DNA from: Druceiella hillmani
Taxonomy: Eukaryota > Arthropoda > Insecta > Lepidoptera > Hepialidae
DNA length: 64,000 nucleotides
Assembly (NCBI GenBank): GCA_039881145.1
Contig: JAYKKI010000077.1
Location: forward strand, 4,534,501 to 4,598,500
Reading direction: 5' to 3'
Notes under the pieces: generated by a model
Seen by the model: the letters and a program-made list of their open reading frames with translations, nothing else
Told to the model about the DNA's origin: nothing
Databases searched by the model: none
Shown here: one piece after another, positions 22,437 through 35,673 of the stretch
Numbering within the stretch: the stretch's first letter is position 1
Layout of the letters: each line of letters starts with the position of its first letter
Translations under genes and position numbers: made by a program

Positions 22437-24801
22437 TATAATATTTTATTATGCGGGCACGGAAAGTAATAATATCATATTAATAAATTGTATATTAATA
22501 TATTCTTCTTGCGAACATACCTATATCTAATATGTTAAAAATACAGGTAACTGGTTCTCCACATATCGCCTTTAAATGTTTCTGACACTCGAATACAATT
22601 ACTACAACCAAGAAAATGAGAATATTGTTAAAAGTAAATTAAAATTATTGGAAATCCCAACTGGGTGATAAATGAACAAAACGTGGAAAGAAACTATATT
22701 ATATTTATTATAAAGGTGCAGTCGATAGTCGAGCTAAAAAGTACAATCAGACATTGGCAACTCACAACGATGTAATAAATCGCATAAGACTATATTTATC
22801 ATAACCCGAGATTGGTAATGAATTAAGTGTTACACGCTTCCTCGAAAATTTCAAACCCATAGATTTTACAGCTTCTGAAGTATACATCTCCAAAAATTGT
22901 TAATTTTGACATCAACTGACTCCTTAACCATCACAAGTTCTAGCCTTCTTTTAGTTGACTTAGAAACTTGAAATTTGCTTTGTAGCTAGGAATATTTCTA
23001 GCTATTGAATTATTTTCTTTTGAGCTAGATGCTTAGGGATTAGGTTTACGCTAGATTACGCTTATTTATATTTGGTACGTTGCATGACTGTAACTAATAA
23101 ATTCTGATTTTTATTGTTCTATGCAGCTACAAAACGTCCACGTTAGTAACTTCGAGTCACCGCTAGACTTGATCAATAGTTGAAGTTAAGTGTATTTTAA
23201 ATCGTGGTCATGTTTTGTTCTCTTAAAAACCGTCTATAATGTTTTTATGAATGAGTGAATGTGTGATAAATAATTTTGACGATATCTGCTTATTGTATAT
23301 TGTTAAAAGGATTATCGATTTTTTTAATGTTATACATTTTTGAAGGAGTTTTCATGTGAAATGACTATGTTTTTGTATTGTTTAGGATAAATTCCGTACT
23401 TTATCAATTCTCAGTAAATAACCATAAAACTTCATCAAAAATGTAAAATATAGCCGTCAAGTTCCAAGCAGTTTCTTAGTTAATCAGAAACTGAGGGTAA
23501 TACCAATCAAGTTGAAATGTGAAACCTTCATGTAAACATTTTACTGATATGTCTTGCACGCACACCGCATTCTATTACTTAGGTTTAAAGAAATGTGATT
23601 TTGTATTTATGAAGTTTTCATATTAAATGTTAGGTAAATGCGAATATTTTAAACTCCATATAGGAAACTAAAGAAATTGTCGGAACCCGAACGGTACAGG
23701 TGAAATTCGAACTTGCGGTAATCCTACGTCACGGATCAATAAGCGCTTGATCCGTAACGAGATCATAGGTACGTAAGTCGTAACGTGACCTTTATCATTA
23801 GGGTTAAATGAACCTTCCCGAGTGCTGCTTTAAAAAAATTAGTTACATCTTCACGTTCTGGATATGCAAAATATCTAAAAACCATTTCATCTTCGTCATT
23901 CTATTTTTTTACTAGAAAGTAGAATATTGTTTTATAAACACCGATTTACTACGTTAAGACGTTTCGAAAGGAATTGATAAAAAAATAATCTCTGCTATTT
24001 GTAGTTTAATTCGAAATATGTAATATATTACAATTGATTAAAGCAGTAAACTAGAACAAATCTTGTGAAAATAAAAGTAAAAATGATATTTTATCCAAGG
24101 AAACGCATCTCCTTAAAAAAATATATACTTATGTATAGAAAAGTGGTGGAAATTTTTCAACAACGTTCAAAAAATAATAAGGGAATAGAGAATTATGCTG
24201 ATAAATTTTGTAACTAACGCCATTTGCAAAAATATTGAACAAGTGCGTTTTGCAAATGTGAACTTTTCTCTTCGTTTCATCTCTTCTGTTCTTTTGTCTT
24301 TGTTTAATTGAAACAAAACGTGGACTAAATATTGTTTTGGAGATATAAATTCAGATTAGGGCAATGAAAATTTCACGGTTTATTCTTTATTGAATAAAAA
24401 ATATACATTAAAGACAATACGTTTAATAAAAATATTTCCTCTCACAAGTATTTTATCAATACGTTCATTGTTTTTTTTATCATTAGGCACTACCACACAG
24501 ATACCAACATAAATTATTAAGAAAACGCAATGGTACCAATATTACAAATTTAATACATTTATATTGTTTATTTCTGTAATTAAGATTTGTACTAAATTTG
24601 GCGGTTGAATATTCATTGAATGTTATATTAATTCATTACTTTCCCAATGTTTTCATTATTTTAATAAATTATTTTTTTATATTTAAAGCATTTTAAATTA
24701 TATTTAAATTCATGATTTCTAAATTCATACAAATTAACAAAATGCCATAGGACCGACAATGGATAGCAATCCAGTTATGAACACTCCTTTTTAAAAATTT
24801 A

Positions 24802-24804
<3 letters not shown>
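22437..24804. other. AT-rich non-coding stretch
   Basis: No gene or array. A small hairpin, acggatcaa...ttgatccgt (23731-23755), lies beside a B-box-like ttcgaa on the minus strand, but no tRNA or SINE body can be drawn. It is otherwise featureless. Confidence 0.5.

Positions 24805-24847
<43 letters not shown>
24805..24847. repeat. (TA)n microsatellite
   Basis: About 20 TA dinucleotides, followed by ataggtgtatataatatata, which can fold with it. Confidence 0.95.
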
Positions 24848-24850
<3 letters not shown>

Positions 24851-25901
24851 ATAGGTGTATATAATATATACACCTGTTTTATATAAGAAGATATCATAGA
24901 ATATGGACGTCTGTTTACTAAACTAAGTTCTATATCTGTCATTCATTTAGTTTATAAGTTACAGTAATGAAAACCATACCTTTACTGGTGTTAAATTTCT
25001 GGATAAATTTAATTAAGTTCCGAGTACTTAGCTTTAGGTAATTGGTTATAAAAATTAGAAGTTTTGTTTACTTTTAAACTTCCATTTTATGATGAAGGTC
25101 ACATGTATTTTTGTATGGTAAAATGTATATTTGAAAACAATAGTTTTATTCATTAGCTGATGTTATTTAATTGAGTATTTATCTTCGGGTGCCCGGTATT
25201 GAAACGGTTATTGAACGGATTTTTTTTACCTATTACTTGTTACAAGTGGGTTCATCTCATTTGTAATTATTCTCAATTTGCATGAAAATATATAATTTTT
25301 AAAACAACATAAACATATTAAGTTATAGTTGATAATTGTGAAAAACAATCCTACGGTGTTCACAACTTGTGGTATTATTTTAATTTATTAATATAAAACA
25401 TACATTTTGCTCCTTTGTCATGTTTCAGTAAGGCTACATATTCCATTTTATATATATTTGTCTTAATATTTTTTAAATTGATTAAATATTAAACCCGTGG
25501 TAGGAATTTATGTTTGTCCTTCAATTATTCATACCCGTAGGAGAAGTATATAAAATATTATTAAAAATAACACTATTATTTTGTAACTTCACAACAAAAC
25601 ACAAACAGATTAATAATAAAAATAAACTGTCGAACACGTGTTGAACTTGCACAAGGCGCGTTCCGTACACAATTATGCACTTGTAAACATTTAAAAGTAC
25701 ATTATACTTCTATTAAACTATTTACAAATGTTAATTTTTCTCAACGTAAAAGTATTATCTACTACATCTTTCATAGGTGTTAAAACATGGTGGATCGTTA
25801 TAGTTTTCCTAAAACCCTTGTGTAGGCTTCGAAAATCCCTATTTTTTATTCGTAATTTGATTAGTTTCGGAAATAAGGGAGGAAACACATGTATATATAC
25901 A

Positions 25902-25903
<2 letters not shown>

Positions 25904-25968
<65 letters not shown>
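25904..25968. repeat. (TA)n microsatellite
   Basis: TA tract interrupted once by tgta. Confidence 0.95.
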
Positions 25969-25972
<4 letters not shown>

Positions 25973-26094
25973 GTAATAAAAGAAAATTTCGAGTTCTCAA
26001 TTTGCACTGCTAAAATTTCCTTTTTCTAGTATTAACTATTAAGATATGTGCAGGTTAGTATATATTTCTATTATGCCAAATTTTAAGTTTCTAC

Positions 26095-26187
26095 GTCAAA
26101 CGACTGTGACATACAGATAGGCAGAAACGTGAAAGATCTTATAAGGTCTCTGCTTTTCTTTTTAAGATACGGAACACCAAAAATTAA
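26095..26187 (+). mobile_element. dispersed repeat, 3' end fragment
   Basis: It contains gacatacagataggcagaaa and ends tttaagatacggaacaccaa, a mutated form of the gacagacggacag...gaggtacggaaccctaaaa end seen best at 41240-41275. Confidence 0.5.
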
Positions 26188-26495
26188 AAGAAAAAAAAAA
26201 CATTAAGTGAAAATGAGTTAAAAACAGTTTTTAGGATGGTAGAACTGAATGTTATTGTTGATATGAAGTAAAAGAGATGCCATAATTTTAATATGATATA
26301 AATTTGTATTTTTTTCTCATTTAATTTTTCAAACATTTCTGTTATTGCATTTACTGAGTATGTATAGTATATTTTCAAAGTATCCACCGATAGTTAATAA
26401 CAATTTAGGAGGTCAATAATTTTACCCCAGTTCTGAAAGGCAAAAATACAAAATATATTTCTATATTCTGAAGGTACTCGAACCTATATAGTTAT

Positions 26496-26625
26496 GATGT
26501 GTTGGCTTAACCAGTAGGCATGCGGCATTTAAGGGCGCGGCGCGCCGTGGGGGCTCGATTCCGATTCTCAGTCGCTCGTCTAGCGGGTCTAGATTTATGT
26601 TCTAATTGGCTGCGAGAGATTAAAA
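26496..26625 (+). mobile_element. tRNA-derived SINE, truncated
   Basis: The head gatgtgttggcttaaccagt and the B-box-like gggctcgattccgattctc (26550-26568) align with the SINEs at 55285 and 60678. cagtcgctcgtctagcgggt corresponds to ccgttcgtcgagcggggct there. The 3' third with its taaataaa tail is missing. It is older than the other two copies. Confidence 0.7.
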
Positions 26626-26801
26626 TTTAGAAGTAGCACTAATTAACAGCGTCATTTATTTAATATATTGAAAACGTGTAATTTTTAGTAGATAATTCAG
26701 TTTGAATCAATTCAATTTTTGAGCTTGCATCTTCTTTACAAGTTTCTGAAAAAAATGACAAGGTTTTGAAATAAGTTGCTCGGGGTGATATTTTTTAATT
26801 A

Positions 26802-28190
26802 TCAGTAAGGCAGAAAATCCTTGTTTGCATAAATAAGTTGTGGAAAAAAGCATAAGATAGCTTCTTTACACCAAAATTGCTCGAAAGAATCAGATTCTAA
26901 TGCGTACTTACAGTGTCTATAATTTTGTAATTCAATAAGTTCATCTTGGATTTCTTTTGCAATGTTTCTAGAATTAGTGCCAGAAGGGTTGCGTAACAGT
27001 TGTTTGTCAATTTTAGCTTCTGTATTGCTATATTTTGAGAAGTATCGATTTAAATTCACCAGCTAGCATTTGCAGATGACATTTCATGTTTTCTTGTATG
27101 CTTTCTTCAAACGTGTCGTACTTTTTGTCGCCAAGGAGTGCATTTAACGTTGCGAACACACGATAATGATCATCACCAACTTGACTATTCCATAAATGAA
27201 GTTTAAAAATAAAAGCACTAAGCTAATCTTCAAAGATTCTAAATGTTTGTTTCTTGAACCTTGCAATTGCAAGTTCTACCTATTTAAGTTTGTGAAAATA
27301 TCTATAACATAAGCTAAATGCATCTGAGATTTCAGATCAGAAAACTGCTCCAGTAAGTCTTTCATTTTTTTCTCACCTGGAAACAATTCAACCTCTCCTC
27401 TGAGCTCGTATAATATTTCCAGCATGTTGCCTTTTGACAACCAACGAACCTCTGTGTATTAAGTTTAAGTTTTGTGAAAGGTTTTTTAAGATAACAAAGT
27501 AAATAAGTAAGTAAGTTTCTTTTGATAACATTCACTACTTTCATGGCCAATTGCATTATATTAATTACGCATTTAAGAAGAGTCTTGGAAGCTAACGCCT
27601 GGCGATGAATGGTACAATGCGATGATAGTGCTGACGAATTCCTCTGTTTGATTAACGTCGCTATACCGGAACGTGATCCTAACATTGTTGGAGTGCCATC
27701 CGTATAAAAACCGGCTAGCTTTTCCCACATCGTGTCATATTTCTGAAAAAAATCAGTTATTATATTCATGGCGTCGATACCTTTTGATGTCGTTGCAAGT
27801 TCCTGTGAAATCAATAGTTCTTCTTTGATTATGTTGTCGTTATCTAAAAAGCAGACAAAAACAAGTAAGTGAGAACAATTAGAATTGTCAGTGGATTCAT
27901 CACATTCCAAAGCGAAGAATGGCGATATTTTTATTCTTAAAACAAGCTGCTCATTTGACATGAGTTCATTCGAGCCTTCACCGTGTTGTTATATAAAGGT
28001 ATACTGTTTTTTCAAACAAGGTTTCACAAGAGTTTCTCCTATTCTGTGAGACTTTTTTGATTGCGCTATTAATTTTGATATCTCAAATGACGCTACTAAT
28101 ATTTTTTCCGCTAGGCCCGAGTTTCATTTTTTTCAATTCTCTAATTTTCCTTGAAAGAACTCTGGTGGTCGGTCAGAAAAATTTGGATGG
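26802..28190 (-). pseudogene. decayed hAT (Charlie-like) transposase
   Basis: The longest intact frame (27961 to 27362, read on minus) begins MSNEQLVLRIKISPFFALEC. It holds DESTDNSNCSHLLVFV with the first catalytic Asp, FYTDGTPTMLGSRSG with the second Asp, and HCTIHRQALASKTL, the C..H block of hAT transposases. After a frameshift near 27470 the text continues as RFVGCQKATCW, a decayed form of 'EVRWLSKG..L'. The frame at 27059-26802 carries AKEIQDELIELQNYRHCK and FWCKEAILCFFPQLI, the C-terminal dimerisation region. YLCKQGFSALL-like text is recoverable beside it. Upstream (to about 28190), ISKLIAQSKKSHRIGETLVK in another frame matches the N-terminal part. The BED finger is not recognisable. It is a dead copy. 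Confidence 0.8.
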
Positions 28191-28845
28191 ATCGTTTCCA
28201 GGTGGCTTCAAGTCATCGTAATGATGAATAGAACGCTGTAACGGTCAGGACCGCATGAAGTCACCGAGCGTCGCCACGACAGCAGACATTTTTTCCCGCC
28301 GCATTATATGTTTCACGTCATAAACAATTCAACAATTTTGACAATATATTTTTAAGCTTTTTTGTGGCTGGCTCGATTTATTTTGGAGGCCAGTGCACTA
28401 TTACTTTTTTATATTTAATTATTGTATATCTTACTAATTAAGTATACAACGAAATGTACCGAACTGTTGTGATTTTTTATAGAATATAAATATACATATA
28501 TGTAGATAAACTAAGGTCGAAATTCTCTTTTGTAACAGCAAGTTTTTATTAAAAGAGTTAAACATAGTAAAGCACGTACTTACCCCTTTTCTGTTATATC
28601 AAAACACTGATAAGGATATTAAGGACTAACAGTTAGTTATTGTGGTAGAACTACTGAATAGCTTAATTTAATAGAATCATCAACACAACACTGCTGAGTA
28701 AGACAAAAGAAAATGTAGGTACGATTGACTGACCGGTTCGTGTCATATTGTTTTGTCAGCCACTTGTCCTCCCACGCGCCCCACTCGCTTTTCCGCCCCA
28801 GCACGCGTTCATTCAAAGTTTGAAATCTTTTGCGGACCACTGGTG

Positions 28846-28875
28846 GACCGCGGGCCCCTGGTTAGGAACTACTGG
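28846..28875 (-). repeat. hAT terminal inverted repeat, 5' end
   Basis: Read on minus, ccagtagttcctaaccaggg followed by gcccgcgg matches the CAG(T/G)GGTTC(C/T)..AACC type of hAT terminus. It lies about 0.7 kb upstream of the transposase remains, as expected. No partner was found left of 26800, so the 3' end is lost. Confidence 0.65.
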
Positions 28876-29166
28876 TATAATAGTTGTACATTTTCATTTT
28901 ATGCTATACATAAAATGAGAGAGGTATTCAAAGTTACGAAAGTTTATCACAGCTTTTTTCTCTTAATTCAATCTAATTATTTTTTTATGAAAGCAACATA
29001 AAAATCCAAAAATTTTAATTTAATTTAGTCTCTAATTTCGTCGGTGGTAATAAATAGTCGATTATACCTATACGTATTGCTAAATTTATCATCTTACAAA
29101 GGAAGCTAATCAAAAAACTTATACGGCAATTTAAGTGCAAAGCACTAACCGACGATTTCTTTCAGG

Positions 29167-29272
29167 TTTATGTATGTATATGTATGTATATGTATGTATA
29201 TGTATGTATATGTATGTATATGTATGTATATGTATGTATATGTATGTATATGTATGTATATGTATGTATATG
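29167..29272. repeat. 10-bp tandem repeat (tgtatgtata)
   Basis: About ten perfect copies of the 10-bp unit. Confidence 0.95.
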
Positions 29273-30854
29273 ACAAATTAAATTCATTTTGTAACCTACA
29301 TCAAGTGTAGTAAAATATTCATACAGAGCAAAATTAGGTTTAGTATTATTTATCTTTTAAAAATATTATGATAATTACTATTTTATTATTTAATGAATTT
29401 CTCAGTCCTGTGTCCAATCAAAAAATTTTAATTTAAAAAACACGTGGTGCGGTAGTTTTGCGAACATTAACATTTCTGATCGATGAGATGCAGAAATTTT
29501 TAAAGAAAATATTTCAGAAAAGAGCCAAAGAGTGCAAAAAAGGATAACTCATAAAGTGCAGTTATATATTTTCTATTTATAAAGATACAACGCGTTGTAA
29601 TTATTTGATAAAACATTGATGAAATTGCGAACTCGGGCCACGAAAATAGGGTACTCGACTGTTTTTTCATCTAAAAATTAGATATTTCAGAGCGGAAACT
29701 GAAGAGTTTTTGACCAATTTTAAAATCGTCTCATAAACGTTTAAATTTTACGTTTAGACAAGAACTACTGAGAAGGCAATACTGAATTGTAATTTGTTTT
29801 TCGTCACGCTCATTATGTTTCATTAGAGTGAATGACAAAGGAGAAATGCCCACTCTACCTCTACCATTACCTTTAGAAGCGTGTATTTTTTATAAAATTT
29901 ATATTATTTTTTATAAATTTATGTAAGTTTCTTAGACTATTAATTTTAAGACTTTTAATTAAAAACTAATAGAGTTTTTATTTAAACAATATTTCCATGG
30001 GACTATACTTACTGAAGGTTTCAAATTTAGGTGTACTCAACTTTGCTATTAAAACTACTATTGAATTGAAAGAGAATCGAGTTGAAATACCTAGAGAGTA
30101 ATTTTCAAAATACAAGGAATTTCATACCTGTTTTTAAGCTCAATACAGCCAGTGATCCGTAGCTGCAATATAAATATAATTTAATGTTTTATTAGCCATT
30201 GTAAATTAACAGTCAACCTCATTTTATAACCCTCTAGAGAATGGAAAATTGGTTGTCGTCGTCATCACCTGAAAGCAGTGACGGTGAGATCCGGTGAATT
30301 GACACCGTTTTGGAATGAACTATCCCATGGAATATATTATTCATATTGCTAAAATATTGCTGCTATGACATATCACTGAATTAATAAAGTTTAATGTTAT
30401 AATCTAATTGAAAACAAACAGTTCCGGAAGACAATTATAAATTATTTTTGGACGCGTATTTTGAATATATTTTCCAAAGTATTATTTAGAAAAACGATTG
30501 AATAGATAAAACATTATTCGATCCAAATGGACCTATTTAAAAGTATAAGTTCTTTGCTTATGGCGAGTTAATATTAAAAAAACGGTCAAGTACGTGTCGG
30601 GAAGGGACAGGCACAAAATAAATCTTAAATTAATCATTTTTTTCAACTAACTATTATAAGATTAGAGTGGGAAAGCGACGGCTACATTACGTCGGTTTGA
30701 AGTTTAACATTTCATAAACGGAGCCTAAAATGAAAATGGTAAATGAAACTTCATTTACATTTAAAAAAAACCGATTCCCCACTTTACATCTATGGATACG
30801 TACAAAAATTTAATAGAAATTAAAATTGCACTACAATTTAATTAAGACCTCCAT
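29273..30854. other. AT-rich non-coding stretch
   Basis: No gene. A dispersed-repeat start (aaaaacggtcaagtacgtgt) occurs at 30578-30600. A short ATG frame at 30241 (MENWLSSSSPESSDG) runs into a gtgaga that could be a splice donor, but nothing else supports an exon. Confidence 0.45.
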
Positions 30855-31055
30855 ATTGAACAAATTTGGCGTTAATTTTGTAGAAATTCATTATTCATAA
30901 TTAAATGAAACTCAGGTTCAGGTGGGCTATTAGCAAAGATATCTTTGCTAATAGCTCACCTGAAGATGTTGTAATACAACGAAACCTAGGTCGTGGTAAA
31001 GAACTTAAAGAAAGTAGAAATAATACTACATCACATAGTTTCATTTAATCGTGAA
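30855..31055. mobile_element. foldback family, short copy C
   Basis: It has the conserved left leader (ttggcgttaattttgtagaa), a left arm with an internal deletion, and a nearly complete outer right arm. At its centre the arms meet with no spacer, as tcaggtgggctattagcaaa / tttgctaatagctcacctga around gatatc (30918-30963), a 23-bp stem with one mismatch. The insert is flanked by taagacctccat (30843-30854) and taagatctccat (31056-31067), a 12-bp duplication with one mismatch. The flanking duplication defines the element ends and includes the left leader in the element. Confidence 0.8.
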
Positions 31056-32543
31056 TAAGATCTCCATGTGTAACATCAACTTGTAAAATGTTATACGCAT
31101 AGGAATAATACTTTAAATACTGTGAGACTGTGATAGATGGACGGATGGGCTAACAGACATTATGGAATTAGAGAAAATTAATTAAAGGAATCATAATTAT
31201 GAAGTTAGGGTTCCTTTTATTAATATGCAACTAAAATAATTATCACCCAGCAACTAAAGTCCTAAATTGAACAGTAAATCTATTTTTTTGAGAATGGTGA
31301 AGCCTGATAGACCATAATATCCTAAGGTCGAAACATTGTTAGAAAGGAATAATTACATTATCGAATGTTTCATGTACTTTATAAGGCACCGCCAATCTAA
31401 TTGGACAGTGTGTTTCAGTCTCACTTATCAGGATTTGAAGTTCTACACCTGTTCAGAGCGACAGCAAGGACTGTATCTGATTAGCTAACGTTACGTTCTC
31501 TTTTAGTTGTGACTTTGAAATTATCTGACAAAATATAAATCTAGTTCCGCTAAAATCCAGTTGGGTCAATGTTAACACGTGCTTATTAAAATACTGCAAA
31601 TCACATGACTTCTGTCCCTAAATACTTTCAGATCTTTACGTTATGTTACTAGAATTATTTATTAATTAATTTTAGTTTGCAAAACTGAAGAAAATGACCG
31701 CTTCTATATTATTCCCCTAACGGATATTTGTAGGCAGTATTGATTTATACAAGACAGATATGTCCCGAGTGTAGAAAACGTGTCACAATACTGTATCCAT
31801 GTGCGGATCATCACTCACACTAAAGCATAATGTACAAAAAGGGATATCATTTGTCTCTACATCTCTCTCACACTCGAGATTTGTCGCATTGTTTCTACCT
31901 CTTAGGGTCGGCGTCATTTAGAAAAAAATGAAAACACGCGGTTTCTTCCAAATAATTACGATTTATTGAATAAATTTTCAATAATAAACTCAGTCGTAGA
32001 TGTTAAACGTTTGTTATAATTTGTGTTAGGACTGTTATTTTCGCATTTTTAGGGCATGAAGTCAAATATGCTCTTATAAACTGCGTTTTCACGAAAAAAT
32101 CTCTGTTCACATACAATCGCTTGCATTGATTTGCAGTGGCAGATTTTGATCCAAATTTATTTTCATTTTTTTAACGACTCACTCACTCGAAACCCCAATA
32201 ATTTCAGCTATCTACCGTTGGGAATGAATTGTATTCTGGAAAAGAGTTTTAACCTCCTTTTTTTCCTTGAGACAGATCGTACCTTCGGCCCATGCTGGAA
32301 CCGAAATATATTAAAAATAAATCAAGAGTAATGAAACTTTGGTTACTATTAAATTTTCACATAAACATCATAACTGTACTTACATTTGAACTGTACACAA
32401 ATATTACTGTACATAACTGTACACAAATATTAAAACAATTTTGTTGAAATTACTCAAAATATTCTAATACTAGTTCACGTTTTTAGTATTGTACGCCCTC
32501 TGGCGTTATTAAAATATTTGTAAAATCAAATATCCCAATTAAT
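31056..32543. other. non-coding stretch
   Basis: No frame, repeat or RNA that I can support. There is a locally GC-richer segment at 31380-31500. Confidence 0.45.
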
Positions 32544-32555
32544 ACTTAACATCCA

Positions 32556-32745
32556 TTGATTGAATATATTTGGCGTTAATTTTGTAGAAATTCATTATTC
32601 ACAATTAAATGAAACTACGTGATGTAGTATTATTTCTATTTTCTTTGCTACCTGAAGATGTTGTAATACAACGAAACCTAGGTCGTGGTAAAGAAATTAA
32701 AGAAAGTAGAAATAATACTACATCACGTAGTTTCATTTAATTGTG
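32556..32745. mobile_element. foldback family, short copy D
   Basis: It has the left leader (gaatatatttggcgttaatt), the outer left arm (actacgtgatgtagtattat), a fusion point at ctttgctacctgaagatg, and then the right arm. A perfect 12-bp duplication, acttaacatcca, flanks it (32544-32555 and 32746-32757). The inner parts of both arms and the spacer are missing. As in copy C, the left leader is inside the duplication, so it belongs to the element. Confidence 0.85.
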
Positions 32746-32757
32746 ACTTAACATCCA

Positions 32758-35206
32758 CTTAAAATTTGAGACATGGGAACTAGAATGAAAAAAATAACAC
32801 AACAACAAAAATAAAATATTTGAAATTAAAATATTTCGATGCAAATATAAAGTGAAAAACATATCACTAAAACATTTTGTAATGTAAATATTAGTTAACA
32901 AATTCTGTGTCACGTAAAACACGTGGCAGCCATTCCTTTAAACAAGATAAACTGGAATTGTCCAGCTGTTAGCATTTTAAAATGTAAGACGACCAGTGCG
33001 AGCGTTTAAATTGCTATATTTACCTGTAACGCACGACATTATCTTTGTAATAAAAATACTAAACGGTTTCACATAATTTCTAGCTATTACGACTTTAAAT
33101 CCCTCAAAGATTTTGAGCATTTTTTTATCTATTAAAGAGCACCTTTTATCTATTAAATGTAACTCTACCCTAATCTTATTCGGCGCTTGCTTCAGCTGCT
33201 GTTCAAATTGTTTTGGAAGAGAAACCCTTGTGCCACTTATATATAATTTTACATTCATAATTAATTTATTATAATAATTTATTAATGCTAAAATAATTTA
33301 TTTATTATATTAGTAGAGGTAAAGAGAACAGATAAGAGGATTGCACGGTTTCTCCGCACCGTCTTCTTAATTGCCGATTTGACTTACTGATAGAATAAAA
33401 GTAAAACGTAGTCGCTTTATTTGTCTCCGCATCTTTTCTTTGCACTTAAACTCCCTATAAATTATTTGAATGAAATTTCGTATACAGATAATATCAAAAG
33501 ATAGACTGTATAAAATTATTCTATTATTTATAATGGTAGAGCAATAGACATAAACGCTAAAAAAAGTTATGCTCACGTACGAACAGTTGAATGCTACCAT
33601 TTATTTCATTTTCGAAAGTAGTGGGACATATTCAGATCGATATACTAAATTCACCGGTTGATTAATTCATGGCATTTTAATTCAGAATATCGTCGCATAA
33701 TATGCGCGGCGCGGCGCAGTACATCAGAATAAACGTTAAAAGTGCATGCTTATTTCTATGAAAAAAAAAAGTTTTTTACACTTCCCTAACACTACGTGGG
33801 TACACTACTAGGGTCCCGTACATATTTAGGAATTGATAAATTTCAGGAAAAGATTAAGAGTGACGCACTGTAAAAATTTTGAATGCTCATATCTCGCGAA
33901 GAGGTCGTGTATATAAATATTTCTAGCCGTTGTCGGTTGCACTTTAAAAGTCCGACGATATTCGGCGAAATCTTAAATTTCTGTCTAGATATACATAGGT
34001 CTTCCTGTAAAATTTATCACAATCTGTTCTAAACTGAGACGAAACACGCGCGGTAGAGAAAGGTAGCGAAAATAGATGAAGGTTTTTCGTATTCGGCTAT
34101 GGAGTTTTAAAAACAGTCGTTAAAAAATTAAGATGCAAAAAGCAGATCTATGATCTCTCAACAGCCGTTCACAGACGGTGTCGTTAATTATACGATACAT
34201 TTTGAGTCACTTTTGACATCCCTTTTACTCAACACAAGTAGGTGATAAAAATCAAACTGCACTTAAAGTTACACAAATTACCAATTTGGCACAAACTTAC
34301 TCGTCTTCAAAACTTCTAACCTACTTCCTATAGATATCGAAACTAGAACTTTGGTATGCAGGAATTTATACGTACACGAAAGAGAAAGTTAGAAATTAAT
34401 TAAGAGTGAATTAGGTTCTATTAAAAATAGCGAAATTAAGTGCAGAATATTTTATATGAAATTTGCTATTATATACGAAAATTACGCGTATTTATATTTT
34501 GCACGTCGCGTAATGCGTAACTAGTGTTTCTTGTGCTGGGCGCTTGCTAAGTTCCACCGCTCCCTGCAAATAAATATATACAATGTCAATAGCGATATAT
34601 TTTTAAAAAATTATTTTAAGTTAAGTATTTCAAATCAATGCTGGTCTTTTTCAATAGATGACGTTACTTATATTTTGCAACGCGGCAATTGCTTTGTTTT
34701 TCATAAAATCTACGTAAAGCTTTATTGTATCACAGCTCGTTATTCTTTTGGTTTACCTTTTGATTGTATCTGTGTTAAATAATTTCGATGATTTTATCAT
34801 GTCATAAGGGTTATTGATTTTGTTTAGCATTTAGAATATTTGGAACCGTTTCCGTATGCTCGAACACATTATGTTTTGATGTTTATTGGAATAAATTACA
34901 TGCTTTATTAATTTCCAACAACGTGTATTGAGATCCCATTAAAAATATAAACGTGAAAAATAAGACAAGTTCTCGTTAGATATCAGTCGAAAAAGAGTAG
35001 AAATCATTAAGAGTAGAAATCAGTGTCTTCAAGTTGATTTGGTATAAAATTTCGATTCAAAAGATTCTCATAAATGTTTTTAACTACTTAACGTAACTTT
35101 TATGTTTAACTTGATAAGTTTTGTTCCCGCAACATATTCTACTTGACTGCGACTTTATCCGACCTGCCTTTTTGATTTCATACCGGTTAATAGTACAAAT
35201 ATGTAA
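32758..35206. other. non-coding stretch
   Basis: A minus-strand frame of 93 residues (33258-32977) contains a short internal repeat but no known domain. About 33780-34390 is less AT-rich and contains no recognised motif. No gene is called. Confidence 0.45.
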
Positions 35207-35310
35207 ATTTCGTCCATTATGAAAATATATCTCAATAAACAACAAATAACTAAATAAAATTTCGTCCATTATGAAAATATATCTCAATAAACAACAAATA
35301 ACTAAATAAA
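35207..35310. repeat. 52-bp tandem duplication
   Basis: Two identical adjacent copies beginning atttcgtccattatgaaaat, 52 bp apart. Confidence 0.9.
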
Positions 35311-35673
35311 AAAATATAATAAATTGCAGTTTACTTTAGTCTTTTTTCTATTATTCTACTTTTTATTGATTGACTATATTATGTTTTTAGGTTACCTTAA
35401 TATAACCCATAGTCCTGTAAAAACGCAATGCAATAAAAAGATAGTAAACTATCTTAATGCGCATTGATTCACTTGCTGCAAATTATAAGTCACTTCACTT
35501 GACATAGAATTTAATTTATTAGGCACGAATAAAGGTCTCGTAGCGCAAATAAGGAAAACACATTCCGAATATGATTAATTTCTTAATTAATGTAGAGCCA
35601 TACGGTGTAAAACTGATAATATGGAATAAAAGTACGCCACCGTCAGGGCACGAATCCTTGGCGTATTTAACTA

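Noticed and set aside
23690..23780. tRNA or SINE from a B-box-like ttcgaa and a 9-bp hairpin
   Set aside because: The T stem does not pair, no A box is at a proper distance, and no acceptor stem can be drawn.
32977..33258. 93-residue minus-strand gene
   Set aside because: No recognised domain. A short internal repeat and background composition suggest a chance frame.
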